37,100 nt of DNA. Source: Oscillospiraceae bacterium (GTDB lineage Bacteria; Bacillota; Clostridia; Oscillospirales; Ruminococcaceae). The position numbers and the translations under genes are program-made. Within the stretch, counting starts at the first letter, position 1; each line of letters begins with the position of its first letter. This document shows, piece by piece, positions 16,528-24,527 of this stretch. A model generated the notes under the pieces. The model ran no database searches and was not told the origin of the DNA. It was given only the letters and a program-made list of their open reading frames with translations. Location of the stretch: positions 1 through 37,100 of the forward strand of contig JAHDPQ010000157.1 of the NCBI GenBank assembly GCA_018434245.1, in the 5' to 3' direction.

Positions 16528-17892
16528 ATGAAGAAGCTGGTAGCACTGCTGCTTGCGTTGGCGATAGCGTTTACGATGGTCGCCTGCGCCACGCAGACCG
16601 ATCCCAATGGCACCGCTAAACCCTCCAACCCAACAACCCCATCTGCTGCCGGGGCAACGGAGGATCCGGCAGCCGCGGCGAAACCCTTTGAAGGCACGAC
16701 GATCACGGTCGTAACGACGTCTTCCGGCCCGGTACTTGCCGCACAGAAGTACCTCTCCGAGTTCGAGGCCGAGACCGGCATCAAGGTCAATATGGAGCTT
16801 TACGAGTTCCAGGAAACCATTGATAAGATCAACATCAACGCGGGCGCGGGCGGCTCGGACATCGATGTGATTTGTTACCGTCCCATTCAAGAGACTGCCG
16901 CTTGGTACAACAACGGCTACTTCAAGCCACTTAACGACTACATCGCAGCTTCCGGCGCGGACTACGACTATGAAGACTTCTTCCCCTCGGCACGCGAGGT
17001 TACCACCGTCAACAACGACATCATAGGCATCCCCTACCTTGTCGAGGGCGAAATGCTTTGGTACAACACGGAGCTGTTAGAAAGGTACGGTGCGACCGTT
17101 CCGACCAACTTTGATGAGCTTCTCGAGACTTGTAAGAAGCTTTACGACCCAGCCAACAACGTGTACGCCATCTCGCTTCGCGGCGAGGGCAACGGTGCCG
17201 TTACGCAGTTCTCCGGCTTCCTCTACGGCTTTGGCGGCGACTTCTTCGATGAAAACCTGAACGCTACCATGAATACGCCGGAGGCACTGGCGGCTCTCGA
17301 GTATTATGCGGAGCTCGTCAAGTACGGCCCGGACGGCATGGCTGCCGGCAGCACCAACGACAGCATCAACTGGTTCAGCAACGGCATCACCGCCATGCGT
17401 ATCGACGCCTATGCGCAGACCTTTAACCATACCGACCCCGACACCTCTGTGATCTACGACAAACTTGGCTTTGCCCGTTTCCCGATGGGCACCATCGGTG
17501 CCTACACGCCGTATAACATCGTTGCTTGGGCATGGGGCATCAGCAGCACTTCCAAAAATCAGGACGCCGCATGGGAGTTTATCAAGTGGGCCAGCGGTAA
17601 GGAAATGGACGTGCAGGGTATGATCGAGACCGGTTTCTCCGCCCGTACCTCCACCTGGGGTGACGATCGCGTAGCAGCTGTCGTGGACCCTGCGCTCATG
17701 CAGGTCGTCCAGCAGACCGGCGACGACGGCTACCCCTATGACCGTCCACACAACGCCAACGCCTCGGAGGTCCGCGCGCTCGTCGGTAAAATGATCGATC
17801 TCGCCAATACCGGTCTTCGCGGCGCTGATCTTGCAGCGGCGATAGAGCCGTTCAACCAGCAGATTCAGACCATTCTCGACGGTGAGAAATAA
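16528..17892 (+). CDS. Carbohydrate ABC transporter substrate-binding lipoprotein
   Basis: A 454-residue family 1 solute-binding protein. A lipoprotein signal peptide (MKKLVALLLALAIAFTMVAC) places the lipidated cysteine at residue 20. A Thr/Pro/Ala-rich tether follows, then the mature fold from about residue 52 (GTTITVVTTSSGPV). It delivers an oligosaccharide or sugar derivative to the permeases that follow. The start at ATG 16528 has AAGGAGGAA upstream; the longer frame has no ribosome site. An intercistronic hairpin after it probably favours high binding-protein levels. No ATPase is encoded nearby, so a shared MsmX-type ATPase is presumably used. Confidence 0.93.
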   Translation: MKKLVALLLALAIAFTMVACATQTDPNGTAKPSNPTTPSAAGATEDPAAAAKPFEGTTITVVTTSSGPVLAAQKYLSEFEAETGIKVNMELYEFQETIDKININAGAGGSDIDVICYRPIQETAAWYNNGYFKPLNDYIAASGADYDYEDFFPSAREVTTVNNDIIGIPYLVEGEMLWYNTELLERYGATVPTNFDELLETCKKLYDPANNVYAISLRGEGNGAVTQFSGFLYGFGGDFFDENLNATMNTPEALAALEYYAELVKYGPDGMAAGSTNDSINWFSNGITAMRIDAYAQTFNHTDPDTSVIYDKLGFARFPMGTIGAYTPYNIVAWAWGISSTSKNQDAAWEFIKWASGKEMDVQGMIETGFSARTSTWGDDRVAAVVDPALMQVVQQTGDDGYPYDRPHNANASEVRALVGKMIDLANTGLRGADLAAAIEPFNQQIQTILDGEK

Positions 17893-17914
17893 TATTAACT
17901 TAAATAACGGCCAA

Positions 17915-17967
17915 CCGGCGCAGAACGACGCTCCTGCTCTCCCTCTTTTACCTGCGTTCTGCGCCGG
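17915..17967 (+). promoter_or_regulatory. Intercistronic hairpin between binding protein and permeases
   Basis: CCGGCGCAGAACG (17915-17927) pairs perfectly with CGTTCTGCGCCGG (17955-17967). There is no T-tail. Hairpins in this position usually protect the upstream mRNA or reduce downstream expression. Confidence 0.65.
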
Positions 17968-17992
17968 CCGTATGTACACAAGGAGGTCTAAC

Positions 17993-18871
17993 ATGCGCGC
18001 GTGGTTGAACAAGAGCACCAAATGGCTGTTCACATTGCCGACGTCTGCGTTTGTCGTGATCTGCATCGGGTACCCGATGTGCTACGCGCTGTATATGAGC
18101 CTGCATTTCTGGCGCATGTCGCTCGTAGATAAGCCGGTTTATGTGGGGCTACAAAATTACATCGATCTGCTCACCGATCAACGCACGCTGAACGCAATTG
18201 GTTTTACGTTCAAATACTTTTTTATCGCATCGATCTTCGAGGTAACCCTCGGGGTGGCGCTTGCGCTAATGCTCTCCAAGATCAAAAAAGCTCAGGGGTT
18301 GATCCGCACCGGTTTTTTGTTCCCAATGGTGGCTACCCCCATCGCCATGGGTTATGTTTGGAAGGTGATGTTTGATTCTTCCACAGGCCTTATCAACGGC
18401 ATGCTTCGCTTTTTGGGATGGAATACAGTGAACTGGTTTGCCGGCGAGACAGTGTTCAAGTCCCTGATGATTATGGAGGTATGGGGCGGGACGCCGCTGA
18501 TCATTCTGATCACGCTGGCAGGTATTGCGGGTCTCAGCACGGATATTTATGAATCCGCCCGCATCGACGGTGCAAACTCGCTGCAAATAATGTTCAAGAT
18601 CACCCTGCCGCTTCTTTCGCCCACGATCATCATGGCGTTTCTGCTTCGCGGCATTGAGCTTTTGAAGGTGTACGATCTGATCCTGGCCATGACGGACGGC
18701 GGGCCCAACCAGATGACGGAGAACCTGAATCTTCTGGTTTATACCTATGCGTTCGATTACATGCAAATGGGCCGGGCCTGCGCGCTGATGATCATCTTCT
18801 TCATCATCGTTATGGCGTTTGCGCTGATCAGCATGAGCCTTAAAAAACGGATCGAAGCGAGGTACATATGA
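17993..18871 (+). CDS. Sugar ABC transporter permease, MalF/UgpA type
   Basis: A 292-residue protein with six predicted membrane helices and the EAA loop (YESARIDGANSLQIMFKITL) that docks the ATPase. The start at ATG 17993 has AAGGAGG upstream; a longer frame begins inside the hairpin region. Its TGA stop overlaps the next permease start (ATGA). Confidence 0.93.
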   Translation: MRAWLNKSTKWLFTLPTSAFVVICIGYPMCYALYMSLHFWRMSLVDKPVYVGLQNYIDLLTDQRTLNAIGFTFKYFFIASIFEVTLGVALALMLSKIKKAQGLIRTGFLFPMVATPIAMGYVWKVMFDSSTGLINGMLRFLGWNTVNWFAGETVFKSLMIMEVWGGTPLIILITLAGIAGLSTDIYESARIDGANSLQIMFKITLPLLSPTIIMAFLLRGIELLKVYDLILAMTDGGPNQMTENLNLLVYTYAFDYMQMGRACALMIIFFIIVMAFALISMSLKKRIEARYI

Positions 18872-19698
18872 TGAGCAGGCAAACGGTAAAAAAAATCATA
18901 CTAAAAGTATTGTTTTGGCTGGTGGTTATCGTAACGCTGCTGCTTCTTTTAACGCCGATCTACTACATGATCTCCTCTTCATTCAAAACGCAGGCGCAGA
19001 TGATGGATATGCGGCAGCTTTTCAGCTTCGAGCCGACGAATAAGAATTACGTTAAGGTATTTACAAGGTTCGATATCATCCAGCCGATGATTAACAGTCT
19101 TATCATAAGCACCGGCGCGACGGGGCTCGCCTGTATTCTCGGCCTGCCTGCGGCCTACGCCATTGCACGGCATAACATGCATAAGCTTTCCGCCATGATC
19201 CTCTGCGTGCGCATCGTGCCCGCGGTCACGTTCCTTGTACCGTGGTACATGATCCTGAGCAAGATCGGCATGATCGGCACACGCGGCGCACTGATTCTGG
19301 CAAACCTGCTGGTGCTTCTGCCGCTCATGATATGGATCGTATCGCCGTATTTTGCCTCGATCTCCAAGGAGCTCGAGGAGGCTGCGTTCATCGACGGCTG
19401 CTCCGAGGCCAAATCCTTTATCCTCATTATGGTACCGCTTTCTACACCGGGCATTATCACGGCAGCGATCCTGAGCTTCATTCAGTCGTGGAACAATTAC
19501 ATGTTTGCCTATGTGCTCGGCGGCAGCAATGCCAAAACATTGCCCGTCATGCTTAAGCTCTTCATCGGTTATCAGGCGGTAGATTACGGCAGCCTGATGA
19601 CTGCGGCCGTGATCGTGGCGATGCCGGTCGTTATTGTATCGATCTTACTGCAAAAATACGTGGTGGGCGGACTTACGGCAGGTGCCGTAAAAGGTTGA
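18868..19698 (+). CDS. Sugar ABC transporter permease, MalG/UgpE type
   Basis: A 276-residue partner permease with six predicted helices. The PIYYMISSSFKT motif after the first helix is typical of the family, and an EAA-type loop is present (KELEEAAFIDGCSEAKSF). It overlaps the preceding gene by four bases and is translationally coupled. Tandem ATG codons at 18868 and 18871 make the exact start ambiguous by one residue. Confidence 0.93.
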   Translation: MMSRQTVKKIILKVLFWLVVIVTLLLLLTPIYYMISSSFKTQAQMMDMRQLFSFEPTNKNYVKVFTRFDIIQPMINSLIISTGATGLACILGLPAAYAIARHNMHKLSAMILCVRIVPAVTFLVPWYMILSKIGMIGTRGALILANLLVLLPLMIWIVSPYFASISKELEEAAFIDGCSEAKSFILIMVPLSTPGIITAAILSFIQSWNNYMFAYVLGGSNAKTLPVMLKLFIGYQAVDYGSLMTAAVIVAMPVVIVSILLQKYVVGGLTAGAVKG

Positions 19699-19739
19699 GA
19701 AATACTTTGCGTCATATGACGTTGGATTAGGAGAAAACA

Positions 19740-20651
19740 ATGAAAAAACTGTTTGGTATCACCCCCGCAATGACAACGCCGTTTTCCGATAACGGCGACG
19801 TAGACTTAGATTCCATAGCCACGCAAACGGAGATGCTGGTGCAAAAGGGCGTAAACTGCCTGTACCCTAGCGGCACCACCGGCGAAATGTTGCGTCTGAG
19901 CATGGAGGAGCGCAAGCAGGTGATGGAGACCGTTGTGAAGACGGCAGCGGGGAGGCTTCCTGTTTATATCCATTGCGGCGCCATGGCGGAGAATGATACT
20001 ATCGCGCTTGCCAGGCACGCGCAAAAGATCGGCGCGGATGGCATCGGTGTGGTAACCCCACAGTTCTTTGGGCTCAACCCACGCGAGATGGAGGAATTCT
20101 ACGTTCGTGTCGCGGGGAGCGTCGCACCCGATTTCCCCGTTTATCTTTATAACATCCCACAATGCGCTGCCAACGACATTTTGCCCGAGGTTGCGCAGAG
20201 GATTGCGGACCGTGCAAAAAACGTGATCGGTATCAAGTACAGCTTTTCGGATATCAACCGCACGATGGATTACCTCAAGATTAATAACTGGACATTCTCC
20301 GTCATGCACGGCAACGACCGTGTATACGTGGGCTTTCGCGCGCTGGGCTGCACGGGCACGGTCTCCGGCATTGCCGGCGTGTTCCCCGAGCCTTTCGTAG
20401 AAGTGCAGCGCGCTATCGATGCGGGCGACTGGGAAAAGGCCAAGGTATGGCAGCGCCAATGCGCGCGCATTACAGATATCCTAAAGGCAGGCAGCAATAT
20501 GTCTTATTTTAAGGAAGCGCTGACCCTGCGTGGTCTGCGCGGCGGCCATATGCGCAGGCCCCAGCTCGATATCGTTCCCGCGGAAATTACCAAGCTGAAC
20601 GCCGAACTCGAGGAGTTCTGCACCGATAACGGCATATCGCTCAAAATCTGA
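19740..20651 (+). CDS. DapA/NanA-family class I aldolase (probable 2-keto-3-deoxy acid aldolase)
   Basis: A 303-residue TIM-barrel lyase. The GTTGE carboxylate-binding motif is at 45-49, Tyr137 is in YLYNIP, and the Schiff-base lysine is Lys166 in GIKYS. The family includes dihydrodipicolinate synthase, N-acetylneuraminate lyase and keto-deoxy-sugar-acid aldolases, all reversible pyruvate aldolases. The neighbouring IlvD/Edd dehydratase, kinase and transporter favour cleavage of a 2-keto-3-deoxy sugar acid to pyruvate plus an aldehyde; this is inference. It starts 42 bases after the permease, preceded by AGGAG. Confidence 0.88.
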   Translation: MKKLFGITPAMTTPFSDNGDVDLDSIATQTEMLVQKGVNCLYPSGTTGEMLRLSMEERKQVMETVVKTAAGRLPVYIHCGAMAENDTIALARHAQKIGADGIGVVTPQFFGLNPREMEEFYVRVAGSVAPDFPVYLYNIPQCAANDILPEVAQRIADRAKNVIGIKYSFSDINRTMDYLKINNWTFSVMHGNDRVYVGFRALGCTGTVSGIAGVFPEPFVEVQRAIDAGDWEKAKVWQRQCARITDILKAGSNMSYFKEALTLRGLRGGHMRRPQLDIVPAEITKLNAELEEFCTDNGISLKI

Positions 20652-20665
20652 GGAGGCGAGATCAA

Positions 20666-21625
20666 GTGGGCAAGGTATTGGTCACATCCTCGCACTTTGA
20701 AACACTTTGCCTTCCGGCAAAGAAGCTTCTCGAAGACGCGGGGCACGAGGTGGTCGTCTACAAGGGCGAGCTGCCGTATATGAGCTATAAGCAGATCGCG
20801 GCGGTCATAGGCGATATTGACGGCGCCATTATCGGCTTGGACGATTGGACGAACGAGGTGTTCAACATCGCGCCTAAGCTCAAGGTTGTCGCGAAATTCG
20901 GCGCCGGTACAGATAACATCGATAAGGAAAGCGCCAAAAGGCACGGTATCAAGGTTATCAACGCGCCGGGCATCAACTCCAACGCCGTTGCAGAGCTGAC
21001 GATCAGCTTGATCATCGACATGCTCCGCGATATAACGTTCCTGCATATGGCGCTGTGCGAGGGCGAGTGGCGGCGCAGCCTTGGCAACGAGCTGGAGGGC
21101 CGCACGGTGGGCTTGATGGGCTTTGGCGCCATTGCCCGCCTCGTGGCCAAGAAGCTTCAGGGCTTCGACGTACGCGTGCTGGCCTACGACCTGTATCCGG
21201 ATCATGAAGCGGCCAAGAGATACGGCGTGGAGCTCGTTTCGGCGGAGCAGATCATACGGGAAAGCGATATCGTAAGCGTTCATGTGCCGAGCACGAAGGA
21301 AACCTTTCACATGTTTGACGACGCAACCTTTGTAAAAATGAAGCAGGGCTCCTACCTTATCAACGCCGCGCGCGGCGCGGTGGTGGATACGCAAGCACTC
21401 TTGCGTGCGCTCGATTCGGGCAGGCTTGCGGGCGCGGCGCTTGACGCGTTCGAGCATGAACCTTTGGGACAGAACCATCCGCTCCTGACGAGCGGCAAGG
21501 TCATATGCACGCCCCATACGGGCGCCGAAACGCGCGAGGCCTACCACAAGGTAAGCATGTGCGTCGCACAGGGCGTCACCGACGTTCTCGCCGGCAGGGA
21601 TCCAATCTACTGGGTCAACCGCTGA
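20666..21625 (+). CDS. D-2-hydroxyacid dehydrogenase (SerA-like)
   Basis: A 319-residue NAD-dependent dehydrogenase with a split catalytic domain and a Rossmann domain at about 100-285 (GRTVGLMGFGAIARLVAKKL; the usual final Gly of GxGxxG is Ala). It also carries the NAARGAVVD arginine motif, the AALDAFEHEPL glutamate and the TPHTGAET histidine. It lacks the ACT domain of biosynthetic SerA, so a catabolic role on a sugar-derived 2-hydroxy or 2-keto acid is more likely. Translation starts at GTG 20666 with AGGAGG nine bases upstream. Confidence 0.88.
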   Translation: MGKVLVTSSHFETLCLPAKKLLEDAGHEVVVYKGELPYMSYKQIAAVIGDIDGAIIGLDDWTNEVFNIAPKLKVVAKFGAGTDNIDKESAKRHGIKVINAPGINSNAVAELTISLIIDMLRDITFLHMALCEGEWRRSLGNELEGRTVGLMGFGAIARLVAKKLQGFDVRVLAYDLYPDHEAAKRYGVELVSAEQIIRESDIVSVHVPSTKETFHMFDDATFVKMKQGSYLINAARGAVVDTQALLRALDSGRLAGAALDAFEHEPLGQNHPLLTSGKVICTPHTGAETREAYHKVSMCVAQGVTDVLAGRDPIYWVNR

Positions 21626-21659
21626 AAGGAAGCCTGTTTTGGTGATCCTGTGGTTCAAG

Positions 21660-22420
21660 GCCAAATCCGAATGTAAAAATATAAATCGGATGTCGTTGCC
21701 CTTCTGCCGGCGCCGACCATAGAGAATATAAAAAAACTGCCGGGCTACGGGCTTTACCGTGGTAGCAGAAAGTGTAAACGCTGTATTTCTGCCATGGTAT
21801 CACGGGCGATCACTTGGACGGGATCCGCTTCTCGCACAATAACAACTGCGTGCAGGACCATATGCTCGCCCCAGTGATGCCCTTTGGTACAGAACAGCTC
21901 CTTTCCTAACATCTCTGGGAGCTGCGCCTATTACAACTATGTGTTCTGCAAAAAGCCACCGCCATGAACTGGATGTTCCCCCTCTCGTGCAAACGCAAAA
22001 ACACGTTCATCGCGGGGCTGAGCATGGGCGGCAGCGGCGTGTTTAAGGGCCCCGAAAGGTTTGGAGCCGTGGCCTGATCCCTTGGGGCGCTTTCCAACCG
22101 CCCCAAGGGATCAGGCAGGATCGCAGCTGCCTGTATGCGGTGGCCTGTGGACACAACAAAAAGCCCATGGGCATCATCGAGGATCTCTACCGGCAATCAT
22201 CCGAGGTTATCAGCCGCGGGGCCGACTCACCCAAGCTCTTCCTCTGCTGCGGCATGCAGGGCGATATCTGCTACGAAAGCAGCGCAAATTTCAGAGCATA
22301 GGTAGACTATATCGGCCTGAAGCATACCGGCCGCGAACAGCCCGGTGGGTGCGATCGGGATTTCTGGGACGATTGAGATCAAGCGCGTGCTGACATGGCT
22401 GTCACTCAAAACGATTTTAT
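21660..22420 (+). pseudogene. Decayed esterase (tributyrin-esterase/esterase D family)
   Basis: Pieces in different frames follow the order of a putative esterase: LYFCHGITGDHLDGIRFSHN then MLAPVMPFG (from 21781), NTFIAGLSMGGSGVFK with the GxSxG nucleophile (about 22000-22040), YIGLKHTGREQPGG then FWDD, and in another frame EIKRVLTWLSLK near the end. Several stops and frameshifts interrupt it. The neighbouring genes are intact, so this is the only dead member of the operon. It may once have removed an acyl or ester group from the imported sugar. Confidence 0.65.
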
Positions 22421-22456
22421 AGACGGGGGAGAGCTTCCCCCAGATAAGGAGCCAAT

Positions 22457-23452
22457 ATGCAATCCAAGCCGAAAATTTTAGTTGTTGGAAGCTTTGTAAT
22501 GGATCAGATCGCGGAAACGCCGGTTTTCCCCCGGCAGGGGCAGACCGTCCTCGGCGGCAGATTTACCAAGGCGCCCGGCGGCAAAGGGGCCAACCAGGCC
22601 GTACAGGCGGCGCGCCTTGGCGCGGATGTGACGATGGTGGGCAAGCTTGGCCGCGATGCCAACTGCGAGGAAATGCTCGCCGCCTGCAAGCGTGACGGCA
22701 TACGTACCGAGCATGTGCTGTACGACCCCAAGGAGCCGTCCGGCTGCTCGGTGATCATTTTAGAAAAGGGCGGCGACGGGCAGACACTCAACCGCATTAT
22801 CGTGCTATCGGGCTCGAACATGACGATCACGACGGAGGAGGTCGCATTTCTTGAGGAGCTTCTTCCCGCGTACGACCTTGTGATGTTGCAGCTGGAAATA
22901 CCCATGGAAGTCAACGAATTTGTGGCGGAAATGGCGTACCGCAAGGGCGTTAAGGTGATGCTCAATTCTGCACCCAGCGCGCCGCTTTCGGACAAGTTCC
23001 TGTCCCACCTCACCTATATATCGCCCAACGAGCATGAGGCGTACGACTTAACCGGTATCGAAATACGCCACGAAGGGAAGCGTGTGGAGCTTGCCGACGC
23101 TCGCGCTGCGGCGCAGGCGCTTAGAAACAAGGGTGTCCAGAACGTGCTCATCACCCTGGGAGACGCAGGTGCGGTGCTGGATACGGAAAGGGGTTTCCAT
23201 TACGGCCCAGGCGTGGAGGGTGTCGTAGCTGTGGACCCCACGGCGGCGGGTGATTCCTTTGTGGGTGCGTTTTGCGTGGGGAGCTGCCTGAACTGGCAGG
23301 AAGAGGAGCTTTTGCGCTTCGCCAATCATACCGCAGCACTCACCGTATCCAAAATGGGTGCCATGCCTTCGCTGCCCGTTCTTTCCCAGGTGGAGGCCTA
23401 CCTTGCGCAAAAGGGTGTAGAGTGGCCCGACACCTCCGTATTGAAAGCTTAG
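22457..23452 (+). CDS. PfkB-family carbohydrate kinase (ribokinase-like)
   Basis: A 331-residue kinase. The N-terminal PfkB signature GGKGANQAVQAARLGADV is at about 42-59, and the C-terminal signature DPTAAGDSFVGAF (catalytic Asp in AAGD) near 257-269. Overall similarity is to RbsK. The RbsD/FucU mutarotase nearby supports a ribokinase-like role, but a 2-keto-3-deoxygluconate kinase role would fit the dehydratase and aldolase better. The substrate is unresolved. AAGGAG precedes the start. Confidence 0.9.
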   Translation: MQSKPKILVVGSFVMDQIAETPVFPRQGQTVLGGRFTKAPGGKGANQAVQAARLGADVTMVGKLGRDANCEEMLAACKRDGIRTEHVLYDPKEPSGCSVIILEKGGDGQTLNRIIVLSGSNMTITTEEVAFLEELLPAYDLVMLQLEIPMEVNEFVAEMAYRKGVKVMLNSAPSAPLSDKFLSHLTYISPNEHEAYDLTGIEIRHEGKRVELADARAAAQALRNKGVQNVLITLGDAGAVLDTERGFHYGPGVEGVVAVDPTAAGDSFVGAFCVGSCLNWQEEELLRFANHTAALTVSKMGAMPSLPVLSQVEAYLAQKGVEWPDTSVLKA

Positions 23453-23462
23453 GAGTGTTTTT

Positions 23463-24071
23463 ATGAAAGAAAGATGCAAACAGGCCTACACTTCCTTTAC
23501 CAAGCACATGGTCGATCAATGTGAAAAGACGATACGCAGTATGGATTACGCGGCGCTGGAGCAGGCTGCATATATCATCCTCGAAGCGGAAAGCAAGGGC
23601 GGCCGCGTGCATGTTTCCGGTATCGGCAAGCCTGCGCATATCGCGGGCTACGCCGCGTCACTTTTATCCTCCACGGGTACGCCCACGAGCTTTTTGCACG
23701 GCACGGAGGCCGTGCACGGCTCCTGTGGGCAAACGCGCCCGGGCGATGTGGCGATCTTCATCTCCAACAGTGGGGAAACGGTGGAAATGCGCGCCACCGT
23801 AAGGGCGCTTAAAAACAACGGCTGCCGCATTATTGGCATAAGTGGCAATGTGGGCTCGTGGCTCGCCAAGGAAAGCGAACTACATCTGTTTGCGGGCGTA
23901 GAGTGCGAGGGCGGCCCCCTCAACCGCGCGCCGCGTTTATCGATTCTTGCGGAAACGGCCTTGCTGCAGGCGCTCAGCGTCATATTGCAGGCGCATCACG
24001 ATATCACGCCGCAGCAGTATGTATGTTGGCACCCCGGCGGGGCGCTGGGCAAGCTCAGGGAAGGGGAATAG
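23463..24071 (+). CDS. SIS-domain sugar-phosphate isomerase (KdsD/KpsF-like, no CBS domains)
   Basis: A 202-residue protein made of a single SIS domain: GKPAHIAGYAASLLSSTGTP, then FLHGTEAVHGSCGQ, the phosphosugar-binding ISNSGET loop, and the C-terminal CWHPGGALGK helix. The pattern matches arabinose-5-phosphate isomerase but the tandem CBS domains are missing, as in catabolic stand-alone versions. It probably interconverts a keto- and an aldo-pentose or hexose phosphate. It lies ten bases after the kinase gene and overlaps nothing. Confidence 0.88.
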   Translation: MKERCKQAYTSFTKHMVDQCEKTIRSMDYAALEQAAYIILEAESKGGRVHVSGIGKPAHIAGYAASLLSSTGTPTSFLHGTEAVHGSCGQTRPGDVAIFISNSGETVEMRATVRALKNNGCRIIGISGNVGSWLAKESELHLFAGVECEGGPLNRAPRLSILAETALLQALSVILQAHHDITPQQYVCWHPGGALGKLREGE

Positions 24072-24072
24072 C

Positions 24073-24483
24073 ATGAACAGGCAAGGTTGCATCCATCCGG
24101 AAATACTCTCGGTATTATCACGCTGCGGCCATGGCGACCGCATTTTGATCGCGGACGGCAACTATCCCATCGCCAGCCGCTGCCCGCAGGCGGCGCACGT
24201 CTATCTGGGTGTTACAGCGGGCATCCCGGGCGTTCCTCAGGTGCTGGACGCGATCCTCGCCGAGATTAACGTGGAAGAAGCCGTTGTTATGACCCCCGGC
24301 AGCGGTACCGAGCCGGCGATATTTGAGGAATTTAGCAAGCGGCTTCCCGGTATAGAGCTTAGCGATCTTGGCCGCTTCGAGTTCTACGCGGCGGCAACCG
24401 AGCCGAACGTTCGGCTTGCCATCTCCACGGGCGAGGGTCGAACCTTCGCCAATATTCTACTGACTGTCGGCGTTGCGGGCTAA
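24073..24483 (+). CDS. RbsD/FucU-family sugar mutarotase
   Basis: A 136-residue protein with the family motifs HPEILSVLSRCGHGDRILIADG (His and Asp of the active site) and the C-terminal GEGRTFANILL. It catalyses anomer interconversion of a free sugar before phosphorylation. ATG 24073 follows the SIS stop by one base, with AAGGGGAA as ribosome site; the longer frame inside the SIS gene is rejected. Confidence 0.92.
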   Translation: MNRQGCIHPEILSVLSRCGHGDRILIADGNYPIASRCPQAAHVYLGVTAGIPGVPQVLDAILAEINVEEAVVMTPGSGTEPAIFEEFSKRLPGIELSDLGRFEFYAAATEPNVRLAISTGEGRTFANILLTVGVAG

Positions 24484-24527
24484 AATGCATAATACTGCGG
24501 CCGGAGGGCCAGAAGGGAACGGTAACA

